Assembly: GCA_028276365.1 (NCBI GenBank)
Contig: JAPYWL010000021.1
Location: forward strand, 1-17,896
DNA: 17,896 nucleotides
Direction of reading: 5' to 3'
Origin: Deltaproteobacteria bacterium
Lineage (GTDB): Bacteria > DRYD01
Below are positions 7,225 to 15,117 of this stretch, in pieces. The first letter of the stretch is position 1. Each line of letters begins with the position of its first letter. The notes below the pieces were generated by a model. It did not search any database. It saw only the letters and a list, made by a program, of their open reading frames with translations, and was not told the origin of the DNA. The translations under genes and the position numbers were made by a program.

Positions 7225-7302
7225 TAGCGTTCTTACTACCGCCTGCTGGGTTAAGAACGCTACCAAAATTAAGGCGGTATATAAATAGCCCAGTACCTTA
7301 AT
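7225..7302 (+). ncRNA. Interleaved inverted-repeat element between tRNA-Leu and the DUF151 gene (candidate structured RNA)
   Basis: Four complementary pairs are packed into 78 bases. Pair A, TAGCGTTCTTA (7225-7235) with TAAGAACGCTA (7252-7262), is a perfect 11-bp stem with a 16-base loop. Pair B, TACCGCC (7237-7243) with GGCGGTA (7273-7279), is a perfect 7 bp. Pair C, TGCTGGGTT (7244-7252) with AGCCCAGTA (7287-7295), is 9 bp with two G-U. Pair D, ATTAAGG (7268-7274) with CCTTAAT (7296-7302), is a perfect 7 bp. A and D can form two hairpins whose loops are mutually complementary through B and C. A, B and C cannot all nest, which implies a pseudoknot, kissing loops or alternative folds. It ends 12 bases before the DUF151 start codon, which has no ribosome binding site. 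I recognise no known riboswitch or ribozyme. Confidence 0.6.
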
Positions 7303-7314
7303 AAAAATAAAATT

Positions 7315-7860
7315 ATGAAGTTAAAGAAAGTGAAAATTTATCAATTAGCTACGGATATAGTCACTGATGATGCTGTAGTTATTCTAAAAGATGAAGAAAA
7401 TAAAAATATCTTACCTATTGTTATAGGGCATTTTGAAGCATCGAGTATTGCTATAGCTTTAGAAAAACTTAAAATAGAAAGACCTATGACTCATGACTTA
7501 ATTAAAAATATATTCGAATCCTTAGGAATAACCGTAGAAAAAATAGTTATTACTGAACTAAAGGGATCCACTTATTATGCTAAAATATATCTAAATTATA
7601 GGGATAAAATCTATGAAATAGATGCAAGACCAAGTGATAGCATAGCCATTGCTGTTAGAATTAACGCACCTATTTATGTAAATGAGAGTTTATTAGAAAA
7701 TGTACCAATTGTAGAATATACCGAAAAAAGTAATGAAGTTAAAAGTATCTCTAATTTACCAGAAGATGAAGAAAAACAAAGGTTTAAACAGTTCCTTGAT
7801 AAAATTAAACCTACTGACTTCCTTAGGTATTTTAAGGAAGGGGAAGAAGAAAAAGATTAA
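7315..7860 (+). CDS. DUF151 bifunctional nuclease-family protein
   Basis: The BFN/DUF151 fold fills residues 1-135. It shows the family core: VVILKDEENKNILPIVIG, then EASSIAIAL, RPMTHDLI, then ARPSDSIAIAVR near residue 100. Plant and Thermotoga members of this family have reported or proposed DNase/RNase activity; the exact role in bacteria is unsettled. The C-terminal tail (about 150-180) is charged and contains EKQRFKQFLDKIKPTDF, as in many homologs. The ATG at 7315 has no Shine-Dalgarno. Just upstream lies the interleaved element, which could control translation. The mtnP gene follows after 69 bases. Confidence 0.92.
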   Translation: MKLKKVKIYQLATDIVTDDAVVILKDEENKNILPIVIGHFEASSIAIALEKLKIERPMTHDLIKNIFESLGITVEKIVITELKGSTYYAKIYLNYRDKIYEIDARPSDSIAIAVRINAPIYVNESLLENVPIVEYTEKSNEVKSISNLPEDEEKQRFKQFLDKIKPTDFLRYFKEGEEEKD

Positions 7861-7929
7861 TATTAAAAAACAATATTATTAAGAAACAACAAAAAAATAG
7901 AAGTAAATAATATAGAAAGGAGTTAAAAA

Positions 7930-8757
7930 ATGGAAAAAACAATTAAAGCAGATATAGGAGTTATAGGAGGTACTGGATTCTATTCATTTTTAGATGCTGT
8001 AGAAATTAATGTAGAAACTCCTTACGGGCCTACCTCAGATAAAATAGCTATAGCAGAAATAGACTCTAAAAAAGTAGCTTTTATCCCCAGACATGGGAAA
8101 GATCATAAATACCCACCATCTTTAGTACCTTATAGAGCTAATATCTGGGCATTGAAAAAATTAGGGGTTAAATTTATATTAAGTCCTTGTGCTGCAGGAT
8201 CTCTACAACCTTACATAAAACCTGGGGATATAGTTATCTTAGATCAAATATTTGATAGAACTACTAAAAGAGCTAGCTCTTTTTATGAAGGACCTGTTAC
8301 TACACATGTATCGTTTGCTTACCCCTATTCAGAATACTTAAGAAAAATTATAATAAAAGAAGCACAGAATTTAGGATTATCTTATCATCCTAAAGGTACA
8401 GTCGTTGTTATTGAAGGGCCAAGGTTCTCTACTAAAGCTGAAAGTAGATATTACACTAAGATGGGATTTGAAGTTATAAATATGACTCAAATGCCAGAAG
8501 CTATCTTAGCACGAGAATTAGAAATATCCTTTGCTGGTATCGCTTTGATTACTGATTATGATGTAGGTTTAGAAGATGACCCATCTATTGAACCTGTATC
8601 TCATGAATTAGCTGTCCAAAATTTCATTAAAAATCAAGAAAAACTAAAAAAATTATTAATTAATGTTATAAAAAATATAGATATTACTTACCAAGATGAA
8701 GCCCATAGCGCTTTAAAAAATGCCAGGTTTAATCAGAATATTATCAATTTATTTTAG
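7930..8757 (+). CDS. mtnP: S-methyl-5'-thioadenosine phosphorylase
   Basis: It splits methylthioadenosine with phosphate into adenine and 5-methylthioribose-1-phosphate, clearing the by-product of polyamine synthesis and other SAM reactions. Visible motifs are the phosphate-binding IGGTGFY (about 12-18), the RHG loop (54-56), the family block GTVVVIEGPRFST (about 156-168), the substrate Met in INMTQMPEA, and T208-D209-Y210-D211. The Asp pair there favours adenine nucleosides over 6-oxopurines. The length of 275 matches the family. AAAGGAG at 7916-7922 fixes the ATG. It follows the DUF151 gene on the same strand, and a weak hairpin overlaps its stop codon. Confidence 0.94.
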   Translation: MEKTIKADIGVIGGTGFYSFLDAVEINVETPYGPTSDKIAIAEIDSKKVAFIPRHGKDHKYPPSLVPYRANIWALKKLGVKFILSPCAAGSLQPYIKPGDIVILDQIFDRTTKRASSFYEGPVTTHVSFAYPYSEYLRKIIIKEAQNLGLSYHPKGTVVVIEGPRFSTKAESRYYTKMGFEVINMTQMPEAILARELEISFAGIALITDYDVGLEDDPSIEPVSHELAVQNFIKNQEKLKKLLINVIKNIDITYQDEAHSALKNARFNQNIINLF

Positions 8758-8777
8758 TTTTTAACTAATTTTTATTT
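8754..8777 (+). terminator. AT-rich hairpin with T run at the mtnP stop
   Basis: TTAGTT (8754-8759) and AACTAA (8763-8768) form a 6-bp stem around TTT, followed by TTTTTATT. The stem overlaps the TAG stop codon. The 13-base GTTTTTAACTAAT recurs at 8778-8790. The stem is weak, since it has only one G-C pair, but it lies at a convergent gene boundary where a terminator is expected. Confidence 0.4.
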
Positions 8778-8842
8778 GTTTTTAACTAATCTTTACAAGA
8801 AATATAGATTTTCTATAAACTTTGAGAATAGATAATCAAGTT

Positions 8843-9400
8843 TCAGTTTACTTTTTGGAGCTTTATTTCTTTTGGAGTGTTTAATTCCACAATAAATCTG
8901 TATCTACCTGTTTTAACTGGTTGCCCATTCATATCAACTTGTTCCCATACAGTAGGGAAAACAAGTTTTTCAAAAGGTTTTAATGTTATAGAATAAGGAT
9001 TAGGAACTTGTTTTGTTTTAGGTTTATTTGTCCAAACTGTTATATAATATTTAGTTAATCCTAAGCTCATTGGCCTTAAAACAGTTATATATGCTATATC
9101 TGGAGAGTTGAATTTTATTTCCTTTTTTGAAGAAGTAGTATTCTTTATTATTAAATACAATATTACTTTTTCCCCTATATCGTACTTATCTTTATTAGTA
9201 TAAAAGCTTATTTCTAACCCATCTAAAATTACCTTATCTTTTTTAGATAAAGTTTTTGAATTATATACATTATTTACAATTGATAAAACTATATACAATA
9301 AAACAATAATTAAAATAAAATTTCGTAAGGATTTTTTAGATTCTACTTTTTGTTGTTCACTTATTTCAGCTGCTTTATGTTTTATTTTAGGTTTTAACAT
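8843..9400 (-). CDS. Membrane-anchored BsuPI-domain protein
   Basis: There is one transmembrane helix at about 27-46, after a basic cytoplasmic start with several Lys. This puts the rest outside the membrane. Residues about 58-172 resemble the BsuPI domain (intracellular proteinase inhibitor of Bacillus): an Ig-like beta sandwich with GEKVILYLIIKNTTS and the signature WEQVDMNGQPVKTGRYRF. The domain may bind or inhibit a protease, but many BsuPI proteins have no known target. It is the last gene of the operon, starting four bases after pgi. No strong ribosome binding site precedes the ATG, so translation may be coupled to pgi. Confidence 0.82.
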   Translation of the reverse strand: MLKPKIKHKAAEISEQQKVESKKSLRNFILIIVLLYIVLSIVNNVYNSKTLSKKDKVILDGLEISFYTNKDKYDIGEKVILYLIIKNTTSSKKEIKFNSPDIAYITVLRPMSLGLTKYYITVWTNKPKTKQVPNPYSITLKPFEKLVFPTVWEQVDMNGQPVKTGRYRFIVELNTPKEIKLQKVN

Positions 9401-9404
9401 AATA

Positions 9405-10802
9405 TTATATAAGGATTCCTAAGATAGGTAAATTAAGTTTTTTAGTAGTAATTAAATCCCCTAATGCTTGATATACAAATAAATCATTAATCTGTAGTGA
9501 TACTTGTTTTTGGGGATAATTGAGAATTTGAATAAATAGTCCTTTTTTAGGGCCACCTTTATATAGTTGACCAATAGAATGAAGATACCTTGGCCCTAAA
9601 CTCAATACTACTGAAATTCTAAACTCTTTTATTAATTCTTCCCTTAATTCTTCTAAATTATCCACTTCTTCATAATCCCCATAAAATTGAATAGATATAT
9701 AAGTTATATCTTTGTTTATATTTTGTTTAATAAAATCAAATATCTTATTTTTTATTGAATCAAAGTCTTCTAATTTTAAATAATAATCTTTAAGATTGTA
9801 ATTCATTTTATTTTTTAAGATTTCATTTGTGATATCCTTAGATAATTTAACATCGGGCTGGTTAAATGGATTAACTCCTATTAATGAGGCTATTAAAACC
9901 GTTTGAATAAACCAAAGATACATATATGAAAATATATTATCTATTTTTTCTAAATTATATTCCTTTAAAGTATATTCATTTGTATTATAGTTATATTTTA
10001 TGGGGTAAATAATAGGTAATACTCCTTTATTGTTTTTACCTGTACTCTCAGCTATTAATTGTTCTAACCAGTAACCCATATATTTTTTATTTTGAGAATT
10101 ATAATAAAAAACTATTTCAAAATAATTTTTGTCTACTTTAGAAAGTAGAATATTAAATAATTCATAATCTACTAAATCATTAATATTCTGTTTGGTTTGA
10201 TTTATTATGTAAGGTATATCTTTTAAATTAATATCTATTAAATAGGCGGGAACTAATCCGAATTCTGTAAAAGCAGAATATCTACCACCTATGTTTTCGT
10301 TTGGATTAATAACTACCAAATCTTTATAATTATTTCTTATCTCTAAATCCAAAAGAGTATTTTTATCTGTTATAAAAATAAAATTATTGCTATTAAAATA
10401 TTTTTTAAAAAAATATCTAAATAGGGTATCAGTTTCAATAGTAGTTCCTGATTTACTTGATACTATAAATAGATTATTTTTATTATAAATGAATTCTTCT
10501 ATTTTATAGATATAATCGGGATTAACGGTATCTATAACTATTAATTTATTATTATTGGGTAGTATTTTGGAGTAAGCTAAAGCTGATAAACTTGATCCTC
10601 CCATCCCTAATAAAATATAATTATCAAAATGTTTATAATCTTTTAATTTGTTTTCTATATTTTGTATAACTTGTTCAATATTTAAATCTATCCAATCTAT
10701 TCTATTCTCTATTTCTTGATCTTTTATCCAAACACTTGTATCTTTATTTAAAACTCTTTTTATTAAATCATTTATTTTATTTTTTATTTCTAAACTATAC
10801 AT
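9405..10802 (-). CDS. pgi: Glucose-6-phosphate isomerase (TalPgi-type)
   Basis: It interconverts glucose-6-phosphate and fructose-6-phosphate in glycolysis and gluconeogenesis. The two SIS domains are marked by LGMGGSSL (65-72), SSKSGTTIET (115-124), GGRYSAFT (172-179) and AESTGK (251-256, with E252 as likely catalytic Glu). NPFNQPDV lies at 311-318, and the C-terminal GPRYLHSIGQLYKGG (403-417) has H408. That last motif is typical of the isomerase half of fused transaldolase/isomerase (TalPgi) proteins. Here the isomerase stands alone at 465 residues, with no transaldolase in the window. GAGGAG upstream sets the ATG. It lies three bases after the 95-residue gene. Confidence 0.93.
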   Translation of the reverse strand: MYSLEIKNKINDLIKRVLNKDTSVWIKDQEIENRIDWIDLNIEQVIQNIENKLKDYKHFDNYILLGMGGSSLSALAYSKILPNNNKLIVIDTVNPDYIYKIEEFIYNKNNLFIVSSKSGTTIETDTLFRYFFKKYFNSNNFIFITDKNTLLDLEIRNNYKDLVVINPNENIGGRYSAFTEFGLVPAYLIDINLKDIPYIINQTKQNINDLVDYELFNILLSKVDKNYFEIVFYYNSQNKKYMGYWLEQLIAESTGKNNKGVLPIIYPIKYNYNTNEYTLKEYNLEKIDNIFSYMYLWFIQTVLIASLIGVNPFNQPDVKLSKDITNEILKNKMNYNLKDYYLKLEDFDSIKNKIFDFIKQNINKDITYISIQFYGDYEEVDNLEELREELIKEFRISVVLSLGPRYLHSIGQLYKGGPKKGLFIQILNYPQKQVSLQINDLFVYQALGDLITTKKLNLPILGILI

Positions 10803-10805
10803 ACT

Positions 10806-11093
10806 TTAGTTCTCCTCTTGTAATGGTTCTTCTTTTTTTAATAATTCTTTTAGTTTGTTTAGGTTATCTTTTTCGTAAAATAATTTATAAAAGAACTCTA
10901 TTTCAATTGGATTAATAAAAATGGATAAAAAGGGTTCACTTACTAAGACAGCGCTACCTATTATCCTTCTAAACGGATAAACTATTTCTAATAAAAAAGA
11001 AGCTATATTCTCTAATTCATATTTTTTTATTAATTCATAAATTTTTTGGATTTTCTCTAAATCAAGGTTATTATTATTTATAGTACTATCCAT
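10806..11093 (-). CDS. Small hypothetical protein, 95 residues
   Basis: I do not recognise the family. The middle (about 31-62) is hydrophobic, with paired Arg in YPFRRIIGSAVLVSEPFLSIF. The flanks are charged and likely helical (LEKIQKIYELIKKYELENI at the start, LKELLKKEEP at the end). It could be a small peripheral membrane protein or a partner of the membrane protein encoded 51 bases upstream; that is inference from context. It ends three bases before pgi. Its ATG has no Shine-Dalgarno. Confidence 0.75.
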   Translation of the reverse strand: MDSTINNNNLDLEKIQKIYELIKKYELENIASFLLEIVYPFRRIIGSAVLVSEPFLSIFINPIEIEFFYKLFYEKDNLNKLKELLKKEEPLQEEN

Positions 11094-11126
11094 CTTTTTA
11101 TAAATTATTTATAGATATCTTTTTAG

Positions 11127-11153
11127 TTAATTAATTTAATTAATTTAATTAAT
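11127..11153. repeat. 9-base tandem repeat, three copies
   Basis: TTAATTAAT is repeated exactly three times across the stop codon of the membrane-protein gene (stop at 11145-11147). The last residues of that protein are coded within the array. Length changes here would alter the C terminus or the spacer to the next gene. Confidence 0.8.
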
Positions 11154-11945
11154 TTTGATACCGAGCCATTGGTTTATTAAGAAATTAAATATTTGGATAG
11201 CTAAAGAAGCGCGAGCCATAACAGTAAATCCAAAAGCTGTTCCAAATCCTATCATCAAAAATATTATCCCTATCTTTACTATATTCAATACTGCTCCTTT
11301 AAACTCTACTGCAAAATAAAAATATAATAAAGTAGATAAAACTCCTATTATCATTATAATTGTTGAAATCCAATCTATATTTCCTGTTGAAATACTAAAT
11401 ATGGGGTTTATTGTAGAATTTATTTGTTTTACCACATCAGCTATACCAGTAGAATATATATTTATACCTGCAGTTACCCCTATTATAAAAGCAATAGATA
11501 TTCTGCTAACCCACCCTATCTTAGGGAATAGTTTTGCCAAAACCATTAACCCTAATATAGTTGGAATAATTATATTTAAAAGAGCTAAAAAATTATTAGC
11601 CAATGAAGGAATTCCTATACTATACTTATAATCCCCTACTATTGGTAATAATAAATTAAAATTAAAGTATGGAATTATTTGTTCTTTAGCAATAGTGTTA
11701 TGTAGATAATTTGTGTATAGTATTTTTTCTAGGTTAATAACTATATTGGGATAAAAATAACTCCAATAGGTATAAACTACCCAGTATCCTGCAGATACCC
11801 CTATAAATAAGTGTTCAGCAAATTTGTAAAAAATATTATCTTTATATAAAAAACTATATATAAATAAAACTAATAAAGCGTAAACCCATACAAATACATC
11901 TGTGGAAATATTTACACTAATACCTAGTAAAAAACCTACTTCCAT
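11145..11945 (-). CDS. Multi-pass membrane protein of unknown function
   Basis: There are about six hydrophobic helices: 15-34, 43-62, about 117-138, 146-168, 190-213 and 220-244. The most conserved-looking part is FYKFAEHLFIGVSAGYWVVY at about 39-58; small residues and aromatics mix there as in helix-packing cores. No transporter, enzyme or sensor signature is visible. It is placed between the CofE-like gene (77 bases upstream) and the 95-residue gene (51 bases downstream) on the same strand, so the three probably act together. The ATG is chosen as the only good one before helix 1 and has no Shine-Dalgarno. Confidence 0.85.
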   Translation of the reverse strand: MEVGFLLGISVNISTDVFVWVYALLVLFIYSFLYKDNIFYKFAEHLFIGVSAGYWVVYTYWSYFYPNIVINLEKILYTNYLHNTIAKEQIIPYFNFNLLLPIVGDYKYSIGIPSLANNFLALLNIIIPTILGLMVLAKLFPKIGWVSRISIAFIIGVTAGINIYSTGIADVVKQINSTINPIFSISTGNIDWISTIIMIIGVLSTLLYFYFAVEFKGAVLNIVKIGIIFLMIGFGTAFGFTVMARASLAIQIFNFLINQWLGIKIN

Positions 11946-12022
11946 ATTTTATATTATTTTATTTCTATATTTTAGTTATTTTCCCTTTTTATAATTTTTT
12001 ATAGTTTTTTATTTTAAATAAA

Positions 12023-13285
12023 TTAATTAGATAGGAAAACAATAGGAGTTTGCTGATCATCATTCCCTTGAGGATTACTTCTTAAATTAGTAATTACCAA
12101 ATTATTTAATTCTTTATTACTGGAACCTAAGATATCTACTTTCCCTAAATCATTAGCATCTACAACAAATATATCTATTTGAATATCTTTTATCCCATTT
12201 TCAGCTAAATTAGATATTAATTTATTTTTGAAATTAATGGCCCACTCCTTAGGATTATCAGGTGCTAAAACTACATACTTATCATACGGTCTAATTGTAC
12301 CTCCAGCATCATCTACTGCTGCTGCTTTTCTACCTGCTATAACATAAAACCAACCACTCTTTTTTAAAAACTTCCCAATTATACCTGCTATTATTCCTAT
12401 ATAAAACCTTATAAACCCTATTTCTTGAATAACTTTTGTTAAAGCATAGCCACTTGATAATGAACTATCTTCATTAAAATAATGATTGAATAACTCAGAT
12501 ATAAAATTGGTTTCTATTGAAAATACATTAAAAGCTCTTTTTTGAATTATCGCTACTAAACTCTCAGCTATTGATATTAACACTTTATTATTATTTAGCC
12601 CATTATTTCTTGATTTTAATAATTTAATTCCTTCTGTTATTAAATTAATAAGATATTCTTCATTTTCAAAATGTGTTATTATCGGGGTTTTTAAACAATA
12701 TATTTTGATCTTATCATTTGATTTATCTATTATTTCTAATTTTTCTTTTTCTTGATAATAAAATGATTTAAAAATATTTTCTAATTCCTTCGGTAAATTA
12801 GTATCTATTTTATTGAAATCTTTTAAATTAAACTCTTTATATAAATTTCTTATGGGTTTTAGATCATAATACAAAATATTTAAACTTAAATAAAAATTCT
12901 TTAAATCTTGGATATCAAAATTATAAAAATCTTTTAATATAAAAATAAAATAAACTTTATGCTCTTTATCCTTTTTTAAAATTAAAGTATCAAAGTAAGT
13001 ATTTGAAAAATTATTTATAGATAATTTAAAATAATTTAAAGAAGGAGGATTAAGAGATGGGATTATATCTAATATTATCGCATGAAATAAACCTTCATTT
13101 TTCAATAAAACTTCAAATATAATTGCTTTTTTCTCTTTAGCTGCTTCTATATAGTTTATTAAAAATACTTTGTTTAAGCTGATTTTTAACTTAGAGTTTT
13201 TTCTAAAAAAATATAAAAAAAATACAATAATAAATGGAGCTAAGAGTAATAAAGAAAAAACTAATATAAAAATAAAAAATAACAT
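12023..13285 (-). CDS. Membrane-anchored CofE-like (F420-0:gamma-glutamyl ligase-like) protein
   Basis: A transmembrane helix at about 3-27 is followed by a 165-residue region with no family I recognise (beta-rich, with YLSLNILYYDL). From about 195 the protein follows the CofE fold: KIYCLKTPIITHFENEEYL, VLISIAESLVAIIQKR (about 235-250), AGRKAAAVDDAGG (317-329), PYDKYVVLAP, VVDANDLGKVDILGSS (374-389) and the C-terminal NPQGNDDQQTPIVF. True CofE adds glutamates to F420-0. Related proteins occur in bacteria not known to make F420, so the substrate is uncertain. No other F420 gene is in the window. It is second in the operon and starts without a Shine-Dalgarno. Confidence 0.8.
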   Translation of the reverse strand: MLFFIFILVFSLLLLAPFIIVFFLYFFRKNSKLKISLNKVFLINYIEAAKEKKAIIFEVLLKNEGLFHAIILDIIPSLNPPSLNYFKLSINNFSNTYFDTLILKKDKEHKVYFIFILKDFYNFDIQDLKNFYLSLNILYYDLKPIRNLYKEFNLKDFNKIDTNLPKELENIFKSFYYQEKEKLEIIDKSNDKIKIYCLKTPIITHFENEEYLINLITEGIKLLKSRNNGLNNNKVLISIAESLVAIIQKRAFNVFSIETNFISELFNHYFNEDSSLSSGYALTKVIQEIGFIRFYIGIIAGIIGKFLKKSGWFYVIAGRKAAAVDDAGGTIRPYDKYVVLAPDNPKEWAINFKNKLISNLAENGIKDIQIDIFVVDANDLGKVDILGSSNKELNNLVITNLRSNPQGNDDQQTPIVFLSN

Positions 13286-13312
13286 TTTTATTTATTATTT
13301 TTAGATTTATTT

Positions 13313-14254
13313 TTAGATTTCTGTTATTGTATTATATTCTTTATCTATTAATCTTAAAGTAGGGTTTTCTGAATCTCCATAAATTATTACTAAATAATTA
13401 TCAGTTTTTATTATATCAATAACCTGATTAGGTAAGTTTAAAGTGTTTTTTAGATTGCCACCAATAGAGTATATCCTAATATTAGTACTTTTATCAGTTA
13501 TTATTATATCTGAATTATTTAGTGCATATAAAGCGATTTTATCTTCCGGATTTAGCTGAATTTCTTTTAGGTTTTGAAAATTAAGTGTATATAAATTTAA
13601 TTTCCCATCACTTGTTAAAACTAAAAACTTATTTTTTTTATTATCTACATCTATATAATTAACTATTCTATCAAAGTCTAACTTTTTCTTTTTATTTATA
13701 AAGTTAAACCATAAAAAATTAGATATGTTATACAAATAAACAAATCTGTTAGCACTAATTAAAAAACTATTATTTGAAAGATATACTAAATTTGAAGGCT
13801 TTAAGATTGTGTCATTCTTTAAGTATATTAATTTATCATTTTTTATTTCGCATATATTAATAGTTTTATTTGTTAATAATAAAAATTTATAATAATTTTC
13901 CAAAGCATTTAAAGAATATAAAAATAATGGCTCATAATTAATATTAAACTGTTTGTCAAGTCTTAGAATTATATTGTTAGCAATAGAAATAGAATTATCA
14001 GATAATAAAGCTAAGTTATCATTATCAATATAAAAAATACTTTTTATTGAAAGAGGAATATCTTTAGTTTTTATTAATTTTTTATTTTCTAAATCCCATA
14101 GGAAATATTTTCCATATGGAGATAAATAACTTAAAAATTTTTGGTTATAACTTATTGTAGTATTGGATAATACTGGATTTATTAGTAATAAAAATATAGT
14201 TATAAATATTTTAGCAAGTTTAAGATGGATTTTAGTTTTATATTTTTTATTCAT
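13313..14254 (-). CDS. Exported beta-propeller-like protein
   Basis: The N terminus is a Sec signal peptide (MNKKYKTKIHLKLAKIF, then a hydrophobic core to about residue 30 ending VLS). The remaining 280 residues are a run of short beta repeats with WD40/PQQ-like texture, each with a Leu-rich strand, a D-N or D-G turn and a second strand (for example FLVLTSDGKLNLYTLNF, IITDKSTNIRIYSIGG). It probably forms a propeller that binds a partner outside the membrane; no ligand or enzyme motif is visible. The ATG lies 12 bases from the 3' end of tRNA-Thr and has no Shine-Dalgarno, so the mRNA may start where the tRNA is cut off. Confidence 0.72.
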   Translation of the reverse strand: MNKKYKTKIHLKLAKIFITIFLLLINPVLSNTTISYNQKFLSYLSPYGKYFLWDLENKKLIKTKDIPLSIKSIFYIDNDNLALLSDNSISIANNIILRLDKQFNINYEPLFLYSLNALENYYKFLLLTNKTINICEIKNDKLIYLKNDTILKPSNLVYLSNNSFLISANRFVYLYNISNFLWFNFINKKKKLDFDRIVNYIDVDNKKNKFLVLTSDGKLNLYTLNFQNLKEIQLNPEDKIALYALNNSDIIITDKSTNIRIYSIGGNLKNTLNLPNQVIDIIKTDNYLVIIYGDSENPTLRLIDKEYNTITEI

Positions 14255-14266
14255 AGTTGTTTAATT

Positions 14267-14338
14267 AGCTGGGGATGGGATTTGAACCCACGACCTGCTC
14301 ATTACGAGTGAGCTGCTCTACCTCTGAGCTACCCCAGC
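14267..14338 (-). tRNA. tRNA-Thr (CGU)
   Basis: A 72-base cloverleaf on the minus strand. Acceptor GCTGGGG pairs with CCCCAGC, the D arm is GCTCAGAGGTAGAGC, the anticodon loop is CTCGTAA with anticodon CGT (reads ACG), and the T arm is GTGGGTTCAAATCCCAT. The discriminator is U, as is allowed for Thr. CCA is not encoded. It sits at the head of the six-gene minus operon, 12 bases before the propeller-like gene. Confidence 0.96.
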
Positions 14339-14459
14339 GATATTTTTTTACCTCTTTTTAATATCTTTGATTATTATTTAGATTTATATTTTTTTTTCCC
14401 TTCTTAAGGATTTTATTTAAGATTTATTAAAATATAATATAGAAAGGAGGAAATTTAAA

Positions 14460-15056
14460 TTGTATCTGGTTTTGGATTTGGAAACAACTGGTACTGAAGT
14501 AGGATATCACGAAATAATTCAAATAGGAGCAGTTTTATTGGACCAAAATTTTAACGAAATATCTACTTTCTTTAGTAATGTTTGCCCTATATATGAAAAC
14601 CGATTCTCAAAAGAAGCACAAAAAGTTCATTACTTATCCTTCTTAGATCTAAAAAATTCTCCAGCTATATATGAACTAATCCCCGAATTTGAAAATTGGA
14701 TTATTAAATCCTTAAAATTAAAAACTAAAAAAGATTTAAAACAGCTAATTTTAGCAGGGCAAAGCGTTTATTTTGATATTATCTTTTTACAGTACGCTTA
14801 TAAACAAAACCAACTACCTTATCCATTTTCTCACAAAATATTAGATCTAAAAATCTTAGCTTTTTACTATTTTACTATATTACAGAATAACAGTATAGAA
14901 GTTCCTAAAAGTTTAAGTTTAGATTCTATTGCTAATTTCTTTAACTTAAAAAGAACTTCTAAAGTCCATAATGCCTTAGAAGATGCTATCCTTACTGCCA
15001 AATGTATATCCATTATCTTAAATAACTCTAAACAATTTAAAATAATTAAAGAATAA
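14460..15056 (+). CDS. DEDDh 3'-5' exonuclease (DnaQ/epsilon-like)
   Basis: This is a stand-alone nuclease of the DnaQ superfamily, which removes 3' nucleotides with two metal ions. All four acidic residues and the His are present: D6 and E8 in LDLETTG, the Exo II Asp in GQSVYFDIIFLQ (about 105), and H170 with D175 in VHNALEDAILTAK. Length 198 fits small proofreading-type or PolC-exo-like nucleases. Start is TTG: GGAGG at 14446-14450 lies 9 bases upstream and no ATG offers a better fit. Without a polymerase gene nearby, it may act in repair, proofreading or RNA turnover. It is monocistronic, with convergent genes downstream. Confidence 0.92.
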   Translation: MYLVLDLETTGTEVGYHEIIQIGAVLLDQNFNEISTFFSNVCPIYENRFSKEAQKVHYLSFLDLKNSPAIYELIPEFENWIIKSLKLKTKKDLKQLILAGQSVYFDIIFLQYAYKQNQLPYPFSHKILDLKILAFYYFTILQNNSIEVPKSLSLDSIANFFNLKRTSKVHNALEDAILTAKCISIILNNSKQFKIIKE

Positions 15057-15117
15057 ATTAAAATAAAATCTAAGAGCGGAGTAAATTTAGAAGATACCTT
15101 TTTTTATAATTAATTTT

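Noticed and set aside
7222-7302. Integration (att) site beside tRNA-Leu
   Set aside because: There is no integrase and no duplicated tRNA 3' end in the window, and the element's segments do not copy the tRNA sequence.
11401-11631. 76-codon open frame on the plus strand
   Set aside because: It lies wholly inside the membrane-protein gene on the other strand, has no ribosome binding site, and the opposite frame has clear transmembrane pattern. It is a shadow frame.
14433-14438. TATAAT before the exonuclease gene
   Set aside because: The transcript would start inside the ribosome binding site at 14444-14450, and no -35 matches.
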